From contig CANLMX010000004.1 of the NCBI GenBank assembly GCA_947492385.1, forward strand, positions 1 to 64,000: DNA of 64,000 bases, read 5' to 3'. Positions 36,249 to 44,449 of the stretch are shown here, one piece after another; the first letter of the stretch is position 1, and the number at the start of each line of letters is the position of its first letter. Below the pieces are notes generated by a model. The model searched no databases. It was not told where the DNA came from and saw only the letters and a list, made by a program, of their open reading frames with translations. Position numbers and translations under genes: made by a program. The DNA is from Planctomycetaceae bacterium. GTDB lineage: Bacteria; Planctomycetota; Phycisphaerae; Phycisphaerales; SM1A02.

Positions 36249-37388
36249 TCAGTGGTGCGCGTGCTCGGCGGGATTGCTCAGGTGCTCGGTGCTCGACAGC
36301 TGCCCGGGGTCCTGGCCCAGTGAGTGGGTCTGCATCGTGTCGCGCTGCAGCGCCAGGTCCGAGGGAAGCTCCGAGTACATGCTGTTGAAGAAGTCCGACG
36401 AGTGCGGCGCGGCGATGTTCTCGGCGCGCGCCACGGCCTCGGCGATCAGCTTCTCGGAGCGCTCGACGAGCTCCGCTTCCTTCGTGTCGTTCCAGAGCTT
36501 CAGCCGCTCCAAGTGCTTGCGTACGCGGATGAGCGGGTCCTTTGCCTTCCACGCGTCGACCTCGGCCTTGTCGCGGTAGCGGCTGGCATCATCTGCGGTG
36601 GTGTGGTCACCGAGCCGGTACGTCACCATCTCGATGAAGGACGGCTTGCCCTCCTTGCGCGCGCGCTCCGTGGCCTGACGCATGGCGTAGACGGTGGCGA
36701 AGATGTCGTTGCCGTCGACCTGCAGGCAGGGCATGCCGTAGGCGATGCCGCGCTGCGCGACCGTGGGCGCGCTGCACTGGATGCGGCCCGGCACGCTGAT
36801 GGCCCAGAAGTTGTTCTGGCAGACGAAGACCACCGGGATGTCCAGGTTCGCCGCGAAGTTCGCGGCTTCGTGGAAGTCGCCCTCGCTGGTGGCGCCGTCG
36901 CCGAAGAACGTGCACGCGATCTGCTTCTCGCCGCGGTACTTGGCGGCCCACGCAAGGCCCGTGGCGTGCAGCATCTGCGTTCCGATCGGCACCGCGATCG
37001 GGGTCGCGAAGTGCTCGCGCGGCATCGCGTTCCCGCGTTCGTCGCCCATCCAGTGGAGGAGGATCGACTCCATCGGAACGCCGCGCCAGAACAGGCCGCA
37101 GTTCTCGCGGTAGCAGGTCACCAGCCAATCGGTCTTCTCGAGCACGTACGCCGCGCCGAGGCTGGTGGCCTCCTGGCCCATGTTCTGCGGATAGGTGCCC
37201 ATGCGGCCCGACCGCTGCAGGCGGAACGCCACGCCGTCGAGGTGCCTGCACTGGTACATCGCCTCGTAGAGCTTCACGAGGTCGGCGTCGGGGATGAGAC
37301 CCTTGCCGAGCTTCTCGTCGAAGTTCCCCTGCTCGTCGAGGATCGAGATGCGGGGGATCTCGGTCTTGAACGCGGTGGTGATGGGCAT
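36249..37388 (-). CDS. pdhA: 2-oxoacid dehydrogenase E1 component, alpha subunit
   Basis: The 379-residue subunit has the thiamine diphosphate motif GDGATSEGDFHEAANFA...NN, the RSGRMGTYPQNMGQEA substrate region, and the phosphorylation-loop-like YRLGDHTTADDASRYR. The latter resembles branched-chain 2-oxoacid and Bacillus-type pyruvate E1alpha. A His-rich tail ends the protein. TAGACT on the minus strand lies 9 bases before the ATG. With leucine-type dehydrogenase and acyl-CoA dehydrogenase genes just beyond, a branched-chain role is as likely as pyruvate. Confidence 0.93.
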   Translation of the reverse strand: MPITTAFKTEIPRISILDEQGNFDEKLGKGLIPDADLVKLYEAMYQCRHLDGVAFRLQRSGRMGTYPQNMGQEATSLGAAYVLEKTDWLVTCYRENCGLFWRGVPMESILLHWMGDERGNAMPREHFATPIAVPIGTQMLHATGLAWAAKYRGEKQIACTFFGDGATSEGDFHEAANFAANLDIPVVFVCQNNFWAISVPGRIQCSAPTVAQRGIAYGMPCLQVDGNDIFATVYAMRQATERARKEGKPSFIEMVTYRLGDHTTADDASRYRDKAEVDAWKAKDPLIRVRKHLERLKLWNDTKEAELVERSEKLIAEAVARAENIAAPHSSDFFNSMYSELPSDLALQRDTMQTHSLGQDPGQLSSTEHLSNPAEHAHH

Positions 37389-37397
37389 AGGTCGGGC

Positions 37398-37430
37398 AGT
37401 CTAGGGGAGGTGCATGTGGATGCCATGCAC
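37398..37430 (-). promoter_or_regulatory. Promoter and 21-bp inverted repeat for the E1/E2 operon
   Basis: TAGACT on the minus strand (37403-37398) lies 9 bases before the E1alpha start. A perfect inverted repeat GTGCATG, 7 bases, CATGCAC (37410-37430) covers the position expected for the -35 region. This is the layout of a repressor operator. The regulator is not identified. Confidence 0.45.
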
Positions 37431-37548
37431 GGTCATGGGTGTGGCCGATATTCCTGTCGCCGCCGTGGCATGACCCACTTCACTGCCGCCGGGACCCGCG
37501 CCAGGCGCATGCAACTCTTTGCCCAGGACCGGCGCCTACCCTGCACCG

Positions 37549-37986
37549 ATGCGCTGCGACGAATGCGGGCATTCGCTTGCGGGAGTTGCCTCGGGTGCGC
37601 CCTGCCCCGAGTGCGGGACCATCACGCCGGGCGAACGCCGCGCGCTTCCGCCGGTGAACGCCGGCATCGCGGTCGTCGAATGCTCTTGGCCGTTCATGGT
37701 GATGGGGGCGGGCATGCTCATGGCTGCCGTCTCGCTCCGTGGCAGGGGCGATGCGCTCATCGGCGCCATCATCGCGCTGATCGGGCTGTTCCTGGTGCCG
37801 ATCGTCGCGGCCATGGTCACGGTGCGGCTCATGCGCCGCATGCCACGGCGCATGCGGTGGGAGCCGCTGGTGGTACTCGTTCCCCGCATCATCGCCGTTC
37901 CCGCGCTCGCCGCGATGGCGGCGGTGGCGGCGGCGGTGACCCTGGCGTTCGGCGCCTGGGTGGTCGGATTGGGAATGCTCCGCTGA
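37549..37986 (+). CDS. Zinc-ribbon membrane protein, unknown function
   Basis: The 145-residue protein starts with a CxxCG...CxxCG zinc ribbon (CDECGHS and CPECGTI, residues 3-22) followed by three hydrophobic segments, two of them closely spaced. Planctomycetes encode many such ribbon-plus-membrane proteins; their roles are not established. TACCCT (37537-37542) lies exactly 6 bases before the ATG, a leaderless-type start. It converges on the amino acid dehydrogenase with a 9-base gap. Confidence 0.65.
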   Translation: MRCDECGHSLAGVASGAPCPECGTITPGERRALPPVNAGIAVVECSWPFMVMGAGMLMAAVSLRGRGDALIGAIIALIGLFLVPIVAAMVTVRLMRRMPRRMRWEPLVVLVPRIIAVPALAAMAAVAAAVTLAFGAWVVGLGMLR

Positions 37987-37995
37987 CGTCGACCG

Positions 37996-39087
37996 TCACG
38001 CCATCGCCGGCTGCTTGACCGTGCCCTGCGCGGCCTGCGCGCGGGCGCGGCCCGCCTCGATGCGGCGCTTGGCGTAGTTGACCGCGGCGACGTGCTCGCT
38101 CGGGTCGTTCTTGCCTTCCTTCAGCACCGCGGTCGTGGTGTGCTCGATCTGCTCGATCTTCCGGTCGAGCGCCGCCTCGGTCATGCCGAGGTAGAGGCCC
38201 GCCAGGCGGATGACGCCGCCGGCGTTCACGATGAAGTCGGGGCCGTACAGGATGCCGCGCTGCTTGATCGACGGACCGTCGATGTCCGGCACGTGCAGCT
38301 GGTTGTTGGCCGTGCCGCAGATCGCGGCGCACTTCAGGTGCTTGATCGTGTCGTTGTTCAGGACCGCGCCGAGCGCGCACGGCGCCAGGACGTCGCACTC
38401 CTGCGCGAAGATGTCCTTGCCGGGTTCGAGCGCAACCACGCCCAGCTCCTTCACCGCGCGTTCGACCGCGGCGGGGTTCACGTCCGTGCCGACCACCGTC
38501 GCGCCATGTTCGCGCAGGATCTTCGCCAGCCGGAAGCCCGTGGCACCGAGGCCCTGCACGGCCACCTTCAGCCCCGAGAACTCGACCTTGCGGCCCAGGT
38601 GCGCCAGGCAGGCCTTCATCGCGTTGAAGCAGCCCTGGCTGGTGTACGGGCTCGGGTCGCCGCCATGGCTGACCGTCTCGCCGCCCATGATGTGGCTGGT
38701 TTCCTGCGCCATCCAGTCGCAATACTGCGTGTTGACGCCGACGTCCTCGGCAGCGATGTACTTGCCGCCGAACGTGTCGACGAACCGGCCCATCGCGCGC
38801 GCCTCGGCCTCGGTGGGCGCCTTGCCCTTCTCGATCATGATGACGCTCTTGGCGCCGCCCATCGGGAGGTCGGCGGCCGCCGACTTGTACGTCATGCCCT
38901 CGGAGAGGCGCAGCACGTCGCGGATCGCCTCGCTCTCGTCCGTGTAGGCCCAACGCCGCGTGCCGCCGAGCGCGTTCCCGAGCACCGACGAGTGCAGCGC
39001 GATGATCGCGCGCAGGCCCGTGGCGGGGTCGACATGGAACGCCACGCGCTCGTGGCCGTGCTGGTTCATCGTCTCGAAGAGCTTCAT
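37996..39087 (-). CDS. Leucine/valine-type amino acid dehydrogenase (Glu/Leu/Phe/Val family)
   Basis: The 363-residue enzyme matches leucine dehydrogenases in length and motifs. The catalytic Lys lies in the MTYKSAAADLPMGGAKSV region, the NAD loop is VQGLGATGFRLAKIL, and the C-terminal ANNQL and NAGGVI segments are present. It deaminates branched-chain amino acids to 2-oxoacids, the substrates of a branched-chain dehydrogenase complex such as the one encoded upstream. AGGAA precedes the ATG. It lies downstream of the acyl-CoA dehydrogenase gene but behind a strong hairpin, so it probably has its own promoter. Confidence 0.9.
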   Translation of the reverse strand: MKLFETMNQHGHERVAFHVDPATGLRAIIALHSSVLGNALGGTRRWAYTDESEAIRDVLRLSEGMTYKSAAADLPMGGAKSVIMIEKGKAPTEAEARAMGRFVDTFGGKYIAAEDVGVNTQYCDWMAQETSHIMGGETVSHGGDPSPYTSQGCFNAMKACLAHLGRKVEFSGLKVAVQGLGATGFRLAKILREHGATVVGTDVNPAAVERAVKELGVVALEPGKDIFAQECDVLAPCALGAVLNNDTIKHLKCAAICGTANNQLHVPDIDGPSIKQRGILYGPDFIVNAGGVIRLAGLYLGMTEAALDRKIEQIEHTTTAVLKEGKNDPSEHVAAVNYAKRRIEAGRARAQAAQGTVKQPAMA

Positions 39088-39160
39088 GGCGTTCCTGTCT
39101 TCAGGGTGTCCGGGGCTCCGGACGTGGGGACCGTGGCGGCCGCCCTGCGGCGGCAAAGGC

Positions 39161-39208
39161 AAAAGGCTAGCCGACCGACCCCGCCGCACGAAGCGACGGG
39201 GTCGTCGG
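39161..39208 (-). terminator. Terminator after acyl-CoA dehydrogenase gene
   Basis: Reading the minus strand just after the stop codon, a long stem (CCGAC-GACCCCG pairing with CGGGGTC-GTCGG, inner CGC/GCG, loop TTCGT) is followed about 7 bases later by TTTT (39164-39161). A T-run is rare in this GC-rich window, which supports intrinsic termination. Confidence 0.6.
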
Positions 39209-39212
39209 CGAA

Positions 39213-41180
39213 TCACGCGTGCTGCGGCTCGGCGCGACGCACGGCCTCGCCGTGGAACACGCTTCCTGAACCAAACTGCGGCGTCGCAGCGACGTCGGCG
39301 GGCTTGTTCGTCCGGCCCGTGCCGCGGGCATTCATGTCCATCGTGCGCTCGGGGATCGCGAAATCCGAGTTCGGGAACCCGTCGATCCGCTTCAGCACCG
39401 CGTCGGCGGCGCGCTTCATCGAGTCGTCGGCGTTCACGCGCAGGGCACGGATCTCGTCCTCGATGCTGATGCACATCATGGCGCAGAAGTGCTCAACCAC
39501 GCTGGTCTCGTAGGCCAGCGCGTCTCCGTCGAGGCCCTTGCGCATGTTGTGGTCCAGCTTCGAGAGCGCGCAGGTCATGGCATGGATGGAGATGGCGCAC
39601 ATCGAGAGGCGTGCCTGCACCGTCTGCTCGGTCACCAGGCGGTCCTCCCACTCCTTGAACATGAGCTTCACCTGGTGGCTGAACTCACGAATGCGCGCCA
39701 TGAGCGCGTGCATCTGCGCGGCCAGGCGCGGGTTCGCCGACTTGAACGCCGGCATCGGGCGCCGGACGCCCAGGAACAGTTCGCTGCCGATCTGCATGGC
39801 GGAGCCAATGTTCCCCATCGGGTTCTTCTTGATGCCCAGCATCCATTCGCCGAGCTGCTTCGAGCCGTACGCGAAGATGAAGGTGTGCATCACCTCGTTC
39901 GCGCCCTCGACGATGATGTTGATGCGGCTGTCGCGCCACGCGCGCTCGACGTGGTTCTCCGTCATGTAGCTCTCGCCGCCCATGACCTGCAGCGCGTCAT
40001 TCACGGTTCGGTAGCCGAACTCGCTGCAGAAGACCTTGCACACGGCGGTCTCGAGCATGATGTCCTCGTCGTGGCGGTCGAGGAAGCCCGTCGTCATGAA
40101 GAGCATCGACTCCATGGCGTACGTGTAGGCCGCCATGCGCGCGAGCTTCTCCTTGACCTGGTCGAACTCGCCGATCGGGCGCTCGAACTGAAAGCGGTAC
40201 TTCGCCCACTTTGCGGCCTGCTCGTACGCGAACTCGGCGGCGCCGAGCATGCCCGCGGAGAGCGTGCAGCGACCGTAGTTCAGGCACGTCAGGGCCACGT
40301 TCAGGCCGCGGCCCTCCTTGTGGAGGAGGTTCTCCTTGGGAACCTTGACGTTGGTGAGCCGGATGCGCGCCTGCCACGTTCCGCGGATGCCGCACTTGGA
40401 GCGGTTGCGGCTGAAGATCTCGACGCCCTCCATGTCGGGCGTGCAGATCAGCGCCGTGACGGCGTCCTTCTCCTTGCCGGTCTTCGGGTCCTTGATGCGC
40501 TGCTTGGCCATCACGGTGAAGAGGCCCGACAGCGCGCCGGAGGTGGCCCACTTCTTCTCGCCGTTGACGACGTAGAACTTCCCGCAAGGGCTCAGCTCGC
40601 AACGCGTCTCCTGGCCGCCGGCGTCGCAGCCGACGTTCGGCTCGCTGAGGCAGAACGCGCTCAGGGCGTCCTTCGCCATGCGGGGCAGGAAGCGCTTCTT
40701 CTGCTCCTCGTTGCCGAAGAGCATCACGGCCTTGCAGCCGATCGACTGGTGGGCGCTGACCAGCACCGCGGTCGAGCCGCAGGTTCGGCCGATGCGGCGC
40801 AGGACGCGGTTGTAGCTGGTGATGCCGAGGCCCAGTCCGCCGTGCTCCTTCGGGATCGTCATGCCCAGGACGCCCATGTCGAACAGGCGCTTGACCACCC
40901 AGTCGGGGATCTCCTGCTTCTGGTCGATCTCGACGGCAGGATGCTCGGTGCGCAGGTAGCGGTCGAGCTCGGCCAGCAGCTGGTCGCAGCGCGCGACCTC
41001 GTCGGCAGGCTGCGTCGGGTACGGGAAGACCAGGTCCTCGCGGAAGTTGCCCCAGAAGACGTTCTTCACGAAGCCCATCGTCTTCGGGTCGGGCCCAAGC
41101 ATCTCTTGCGCCTGCTCGATCTGCTTGCGGTCCTTCTCGGAGATGTTCTTCAGGTCCTTCGCGAGATCGGTCTGGGTCAT
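39213..41180 (-). CDS. Acyl-CoA dehydrogenase, long form
   Basis: The 655-residue flavoenzyme has an N-terminal extension of about 60 residues, then the acyl-CoA dehydrogenase core with MTIPKEHGGLGLGITSYN, AFCLSEPNVGCDAGG, NGEKKWATSGAL and the ERPIGEFDQVKEKLARMA segment. The catalytic-base region VMGGESYMTE leads to INIIVEGANEVMHTFI. A C-terminal domain of about 170 residues follows, as in VLCAD/ACAD9-type enzymes. It would oxidise acyl-CoA in fatty acid or branched-chain degradation. GGAG lies 6 bases before the ATG. Confidence 0.92.
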   Translation of the reverse strand: MTQTDLAKDLKNISEKDRKQIEQAQEMLGPDPKTMGFVKNVFWGNFREDLVFPYPTQPADEVARCDQLLAELDRYLRTEHPAVEIDQKQEIPDWVVKRLFDMGVLGMTIPKEHGGLGLGITSYNRVLRRIGRTCGSTAVLVSAHQSIGCKAVMLFGNEEQKKRFLPRMAKDALSAFCLSEPNVGCDAGGQETRCELSPCGKFYVVNGEKKWATSGALSGLFTVMAKQRIKDPKTGKEKDAVTALICTPDMEGVEIFSRNRSKCGIRGTWQARIRLTNVKVPKENLLHKEGRGLNVALTCLNYGRCTLSAGMLGAAEFAYEQAAKWAKYRFQFERPIGEFDQVKEKLARMAAYTYAMESMLFMTTGFLDRHDEDIMLETAVCKVFCSEFGYRTVNDALQVMGGESYMTENHVERAWRDSRINIIVEGANEVMHTFIFAYGSKQLGEWMLGIKKNPMGNIGSAMQIGSELFLGVRRPMPAFKSANPRLAAQMHALMARIREFSHQVKLMFKEWEDRLVTEQTVQARLSMCAISIHAMTCALSKLDHNMRKGLDGDALAYETSVVEHFCAMMCISIEDEIRALRVNADDSMKRAADAVLKRIDGFPNSDFAIPERTMDMNARGTGRTNKPADVAATPQFGSGSVFHGEAVRRAEPQHA

Positions 41181-41229
41181 CGTGCGCTCCGTGGATGGGC
41201 GTTTCCGGAAGGGTCCGGGGAAGTCAGGC

Positions 41230-41235
41230 ATTGTA
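41230..41235 (-). promoter_or_regulatory. -10 element of acyl-CoA dehydrogenase gene
   Basis: TACAAT on the minus strand, about 50 bases before the ATG, is one of the best -10 matches in the window. It would give a leader of roughly 43 bases, in contrast with the leaderless-type starts elsewhere. Confidence 0.45.
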
Positions 41236-41340
41236 GGAGTCATGGTGCTTGGGGAAGCGATCGCGGATTCCAACGGTCCGAATGCGTTATCCGCACACAC
41301 CGGCGCAACCGCTCCTGAGGGCCCCGGTAGAGGCGGTGCC

Positions 41341-42135
41341 ATGCGCGGTTTCCGATGGACATGCTGGGTGACGCTCGCGGCCGCAATGCTTGCGGCCGCA
41401 CCCGCCGCGGCGATGCACGCATGGATGCAGGATGGCACCGAGCGCGCGGACCCGGACTCGACGCCGACGCCGACGCCGGCTCCCGAGGCAGGCCCGAAGC
41501 CGGGGGGCTCCGCGAAGTCGGCCCCGGCTCCGCGACAGACCGACCCGAAGGCGCCGCGGGACCCACGCGCGAACGGCCGGCCGGCCACCGCGTCGGCGGA
41601 CCCTGCGCCGTCCACCACGCCCCAACGGTCGCGCGCGCTCGAGGTCAACCCCGAGGCGACCGATGACGAGCGCACCGCGTCGCTCGAGGCATTCAAGGAC
41701 GCGGCCATGCGGTACGCCGAGGAACTCGACACCGTCCTGCTCGAGGCCGACGACGCAGTGAGTACCTGCGAGCGCGCGCCGGCGAACGGTGCGGCGATCG
41801 GGGGCACCCCGCGGCACCTCGAGGCGAAGCGTGCCCGGGCGGACTTCCTGAAGGACGTGACCAAGTTCGAGCGGTCGGTCGAAGCGCTCCAGCGCAAGGC
41901 GCGTGCGCCGATGCCGGAGGACGACGCCGCGAAGGTGAAGGACCTGGTGCGGGCCAGCGAAGCCGACGTCCGCGCGCTGAAGGCGATCAACGAATACCTG
42001 GCGGCGCGCGGCGACGACAAGCACGAGGAAGTGGCGAAGGCGCGCGCGAAGTACCGGGGGCTCCGCGAGGGCCTGCTCTCGATGCAGCGGCTGAAGGCGC
42101 TGCGCACGCTGGGCCTGGCGGGCGACTGGCGGTAA
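41341..42135 (+). CDS. Secreted or anchored Pro-rich / coiled-coil protein, unknown function
   Basis: The 264-residue product has a signal peptide (residues 1-27, ending AAAMHA), a Pro/Thr/Ala-rich disordered stretch (about 30-100) and a charged alpha-helical region likely to form coiled coil (about 105-264). No family is recognised. GAGG about 7 bases before the ATG supports this start; an ATG at 41242 would add 33 residues without a recognisable signal. Its stop lies 6 bases before the -10 of the first sigma/lectin cassette. Confidence 0.6.
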   Translation: MRGFRWTCWVTLAAAMLAAAPAAAMHAWMQDGTERADPDSTPTPTPAPEAGPKPGGSAKSAPAPRQTDPKAPRDPRANGRPATASADPAPSTTPQRSRALEVNPEATDDERTASLEAFKDAAMRYAEELDTVLLEADDAVSTCERAPANGAAIGGTPRHLEAKRARADFLKDVTKFERSVEALQRKARAPMPEDDAAKVKDLVRASEADVRALKAINEYLAARGDDKHEEVAKARAKYRGLREGLLSMQRLKALRTLGLAGDWR

Positions 42136-42141
42136 CCGCGC

Positions 42142-42147
42142 TACCCT
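42142..42147 (+). promoter_or_regulatory. -10 element of sigma gene, cassette 1
   Basis: TACCCT, 7 bases before the GTG start. It is part of a 35-bp block (42137-42171) identical to 44432-44466 of cassette 2, covering promoter and first codons. Confidence 0.55.
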
Positions 42148-42154
42148 CCCGGGC

Positions 42155-42931
42155 GTGCCCGTCGACCACTTCCCCAGCACCCACGCCATCTGGATCGATG
42201 CGCAGCTGACGATCGCGGAGCGAAGCCGCGCGGCGGGGGATGCGGCCGGGGAGGCACGCGCCGCGGGTGTGCTCCGTGAGTACCTGATGGAGCGCTACTA
42301 CGACGCCATGCGTACGTACGTTCGTTCGGGCGCACTTGTCCGGGCGGGCGAGCCGGACGAGATCGTCGGGGAGTTCTTCGCGCGGGCAGTCGATGCACCC
42401 TCGATGCTCGGGCGATGGCGCGAGAGCGGGATGCCGCTCCGACGCTGGATGATGAATGCGATGGCGTTCCATTGCCGTGGAATGCTGCGCGACCGCGATC
42501 GACGTGAGCGTCGCGAGGCGGCGCTCGAGATCGACGCCGACCGGGCCCCGACCGTCGGTACGGATGCGGTCCGCGCGTTTGACCGCGCATGGGCGATCGC
42601 ACTCGCCGGCGAAGCGTTCGGCATCGCACAGCGTGATGCAGATGCGAGGGGCCGCCCCGGGGACTCGATGGCATTCAGGATGCACTCGCTTGATGGACTG
42701 CCGCACCGGACGATCGCGCGCGAGCTCGGCATCACGGAGTCCGCGAGCGTCAATGCGGTGAAGCGCGTGAGCGAGCGCATGCGCGAAGCCGTGCGGGAAC
42801 TCCTGCGCGCCGAGGGCGTCATGGCGGCGGACATGGATGCAGCGGTGGCCGAGGTGCTCGAACTGGTCGCGGAGGCCTCCGATGAGGGCGGACCGGGGGA
42901 TTCGGCCATGCCAGGTGGCGTGCGCCCGTGA
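42155..42931 (+). CDS. ECF-type RNA polymerase sigma factor, cassette 1
   Basis: The 258-residue protein has a conserved N-terminal leader (MPVDHFPSTHAIWIDAQL), a region-2-like segment (LMERYYDAMRTYV...DEIVGEFFARAV...GMPLRRWMMNAMAFHCRGMLRDR) and a region-4-like helix-turn-helix near residues 185-225 (HRTIARELGITESASVNAV). This is the ECF layout; the leader is not part of canonical ECF factors. It would direct RNA polymerase to a small regulon. The GTG follows TACCCT by 7 bases with no leader. Its TGA overlaps the GTG of the lectin gene by 4 bases, so the two are translationally coupled. Confidence 0.8.
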   Translation: MPVDHFPSTHAIWIDAQLTIAERSRAAGDAAGEARAAGVLREYLMERYYDAMRTYVRSGALVRAGEPDEIVGEFFARAVDAPSMLGRWRESGMPLRRWMMNAMAFHCRGMLRDRDRRERREAALEIDADRAPTVGTDAVRAFDRAWAIALAGEAFGIAQRDADARGRPGDSMAFRMHSLDGLPHRTIARELGITESASVNAVKRVSERMREAVRELLRAEGVMAADMDAAVAEVLELVAEASDEGGPGDSAMPGGVRP

Positions 42932-44424
42932 GACCCGGGGCCGGTGCGATCCTGCGCGCATGGCGCGCCGCGGACGCCGAGACGCGCGATTCCAGCGGAC
43001 AGTCCCGGGAGATTCCGGGAGCCAGGATGGCCGGGGTTGCCTGGGTGCTGGCCATGGGCGCCGCCCTCGGGTTTTCCGGAGATTCCGATGGAATTCCGCT
43101 GCCCGAGGCGAGCGCTGGAGGCTCTATCGGGTCCCTCGAGGATCCAGGAATGAAGATGTTCAATCACGTTCGTGCAGCCGGCGCCCTCGGCGCAATGGCG
43201 GCCTCCCAGTACGTATTCCAGGGGGCTGCGGCCCAGGCCGCGGTGGGTACACCCCCCGTGCAGTGGCGCGTGCAGGATGGGGGGAATGGGCACTGGTACC
43301 GATTCGATGAGTACCACATGAACTGGGAGGCCAAGCGCATCGCGGCGGTGGCAGAAGGAGGCCTCCTCGCGTGCATCGGTTCACGGTCGGAAAATGAGTT
43401 TGTGCGCAGCCTGATTCCGCCGGAAGACGCGGCCTACCTCGGGGCGATTCGGACTTCGACCGGGTGGGTCTGGGTGTCGGGCGAGCCTTGGGTCTTCACG
43501 AACTGGAATTCGGGTGAACCGAACGGCTCGACGGTCGGAGAGGTGGTTTGGCTTGAACGGGACTCCGGTGGGTGGAATGACCACACTCAGGCCTATTCCA
43601 TCCAAGGCGCGGTCATCGAATGGTCCGCCGACTGCAACAACGACGGCATCGTCGACTACGGCCAGTGCCGCGACGGATCGCTCCCTGATTTCGACGGCAA
43701 CAACGTGCCGGACTGCTGCGAGCAGGGGGTTCCGTGCGCATTGGGTGCATATCCGGTGGAATGGCGGACGGAGGACGGTGGCAATGGCCACTGGTACCAG
43801 ACGCGCCGCACGGCCACCCAAACCGACTTTGACTTCAAGGTCGCTGCGGCGCGCAAGATCGGTGCCGATCTTGCGTCCATTGCGGACCTTGGCGAAAACA
43901 CGTTCGTCTTCGATGTGACCCGCGCCTCGGGACTGGCCGCCGGCCGTGCCTGCATCGGCGGACGCCGCTGCGATGGGTGCGAATGGCGGTGGGTCGATGG
44001 GACGAGCTGGGAGTTCGAACCGTGGGGTGCCGGTGAGCCCGGGAACCCAGGGGACGTGCACGTCGAGATGTTCATCAGCATCGGGACGCCCTCGAAGTGG
44101 GCGGACGTGTGGGATTCCGACGGCAGCGAAAGCGCGTACGTGGTCGAATGGTCCGCCGACTGCGACGGCGACGGAACGGTCGACTTCGGCCAGATCCTCC
44201 GTGGCGACCGACCCGACCTGAACGCAAACGGCGTTCCGGACGGCTGCGAGTGCTATGCCGACCTCAACGCCGACGGCGTGGTGCAGGGAGCGGACCTTGG
44301 CATCATGCTTGCGTCGTGGGGCTCGGTGCCCGCGGGTGTCTCCGCTGACATCAACCGCGACGGCGCGGTCGATGGAACGGACCTCGGGCTCCTGCTGTCG
44401 GGCTGGGGGCCGTGCGGACAGTGA
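42928..44424 (+). CDS. Membrane/secreted protein with two C-type-lectin-like domains and dockerin-like repeats, cassette 1
   Basis: The 498-residue frame starts with about 33 polar residues and a hydrophobic helix (34-50). A linker leads to an internal Met (M75) with a second hydrophobic, signal-peptide-like segment ending AAAQAA (about 105). Then come CTLD 1 (110-230, with WVWVSGEPWVFTNWNSGEPN), a Cys-rich EWSADCNNDGIVDYGQC repeat, CTLD 2 (about 276-406), a second such repeat, and two dockerin-like EF-hand repeats (441-498, DLNADGVVQGADLG, DINRDGAVDGTDLG). GAGGA lies 7 bases before the M75 codon. The N-terminal part may be an anti-sigma-type anchor; there is no zinc anti-sigma HxxxCxxC motif. 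Confidence 0.75.
   Translation: MRPGAGAILRAWRAADAETRDSSGQSREIPGARMAGVAWVLAMGAALGFSGDSDGIPLPEASAGGSIGSLEDPGMKMFNHVRAAGALGAMAASQYVFQGAAAQAAVGTPPVQWRVQDGGNGHWYRFDEYHMNWEAKRIAAVAEGGLLACIGSRSENEFVRSLIPPEDAAYLGAIRTSTGWVWVSGEPWVFTNWNSGEPNGSTVGEVVWLERDSGGWNDHTQAYSIQGAVIEWSADCNNDGIVDYGQCRDGSLPDFDGNNVPDCCEQGVPCALGAYPVEWRTEDGGNGHWYQTRRTATQTDFDFKVAAARKIGADLASIADLGENTFVFDVTRASGLAAGRACIGGRRCDGCEWRWVDGTSWEFEPWGAGEPGNPGDVHVEMFISIGTPSKWADVWDSDGSESAYVVEWSADCDGDGTVDFGQILRGDRPDLNANGVPDGCECYADLNADGVVQGADLGIMLASWGSVPAGVSADINRDGAVDGTDLGLLLSGWGPCGQ
43258..43299 (+). repeat. Block B, copy 1 (start of lectin domain)
   Basis: A 42-bp block encoding VQWRVxDGGNGHWY, highly conserved in DNA with 45730-45771, 48455-48496 and 50843-50884. 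Confidence 0.7.
43618..43680 (+). repeat. Block C, copy 1 (EWSADCN repeat)
   Basis: About 63 bp encoding EWSADCNNDGIVDYGQCRDGS. It is nearly identical in DNA, synonymous positions included, to 46126-46174, 48908-48970 and 51254-51316. Confidence 0.7.
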
Positions 44425-44436
44425 GGCGCGGCGCGC

Positions 44437-44442
44437 TACCCT
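44437..44442 (+). promoter_or_regulatory. -10 element of sigma gene, cassette 2
   Basis: TACCCT, 7 bases before the GTG start, 12 bases after the stop of the cassette 1 lectin gene. Identical context to cassette 1. Confidence 0.55.
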
Positions 44443-44449
44443 CCCGGGC

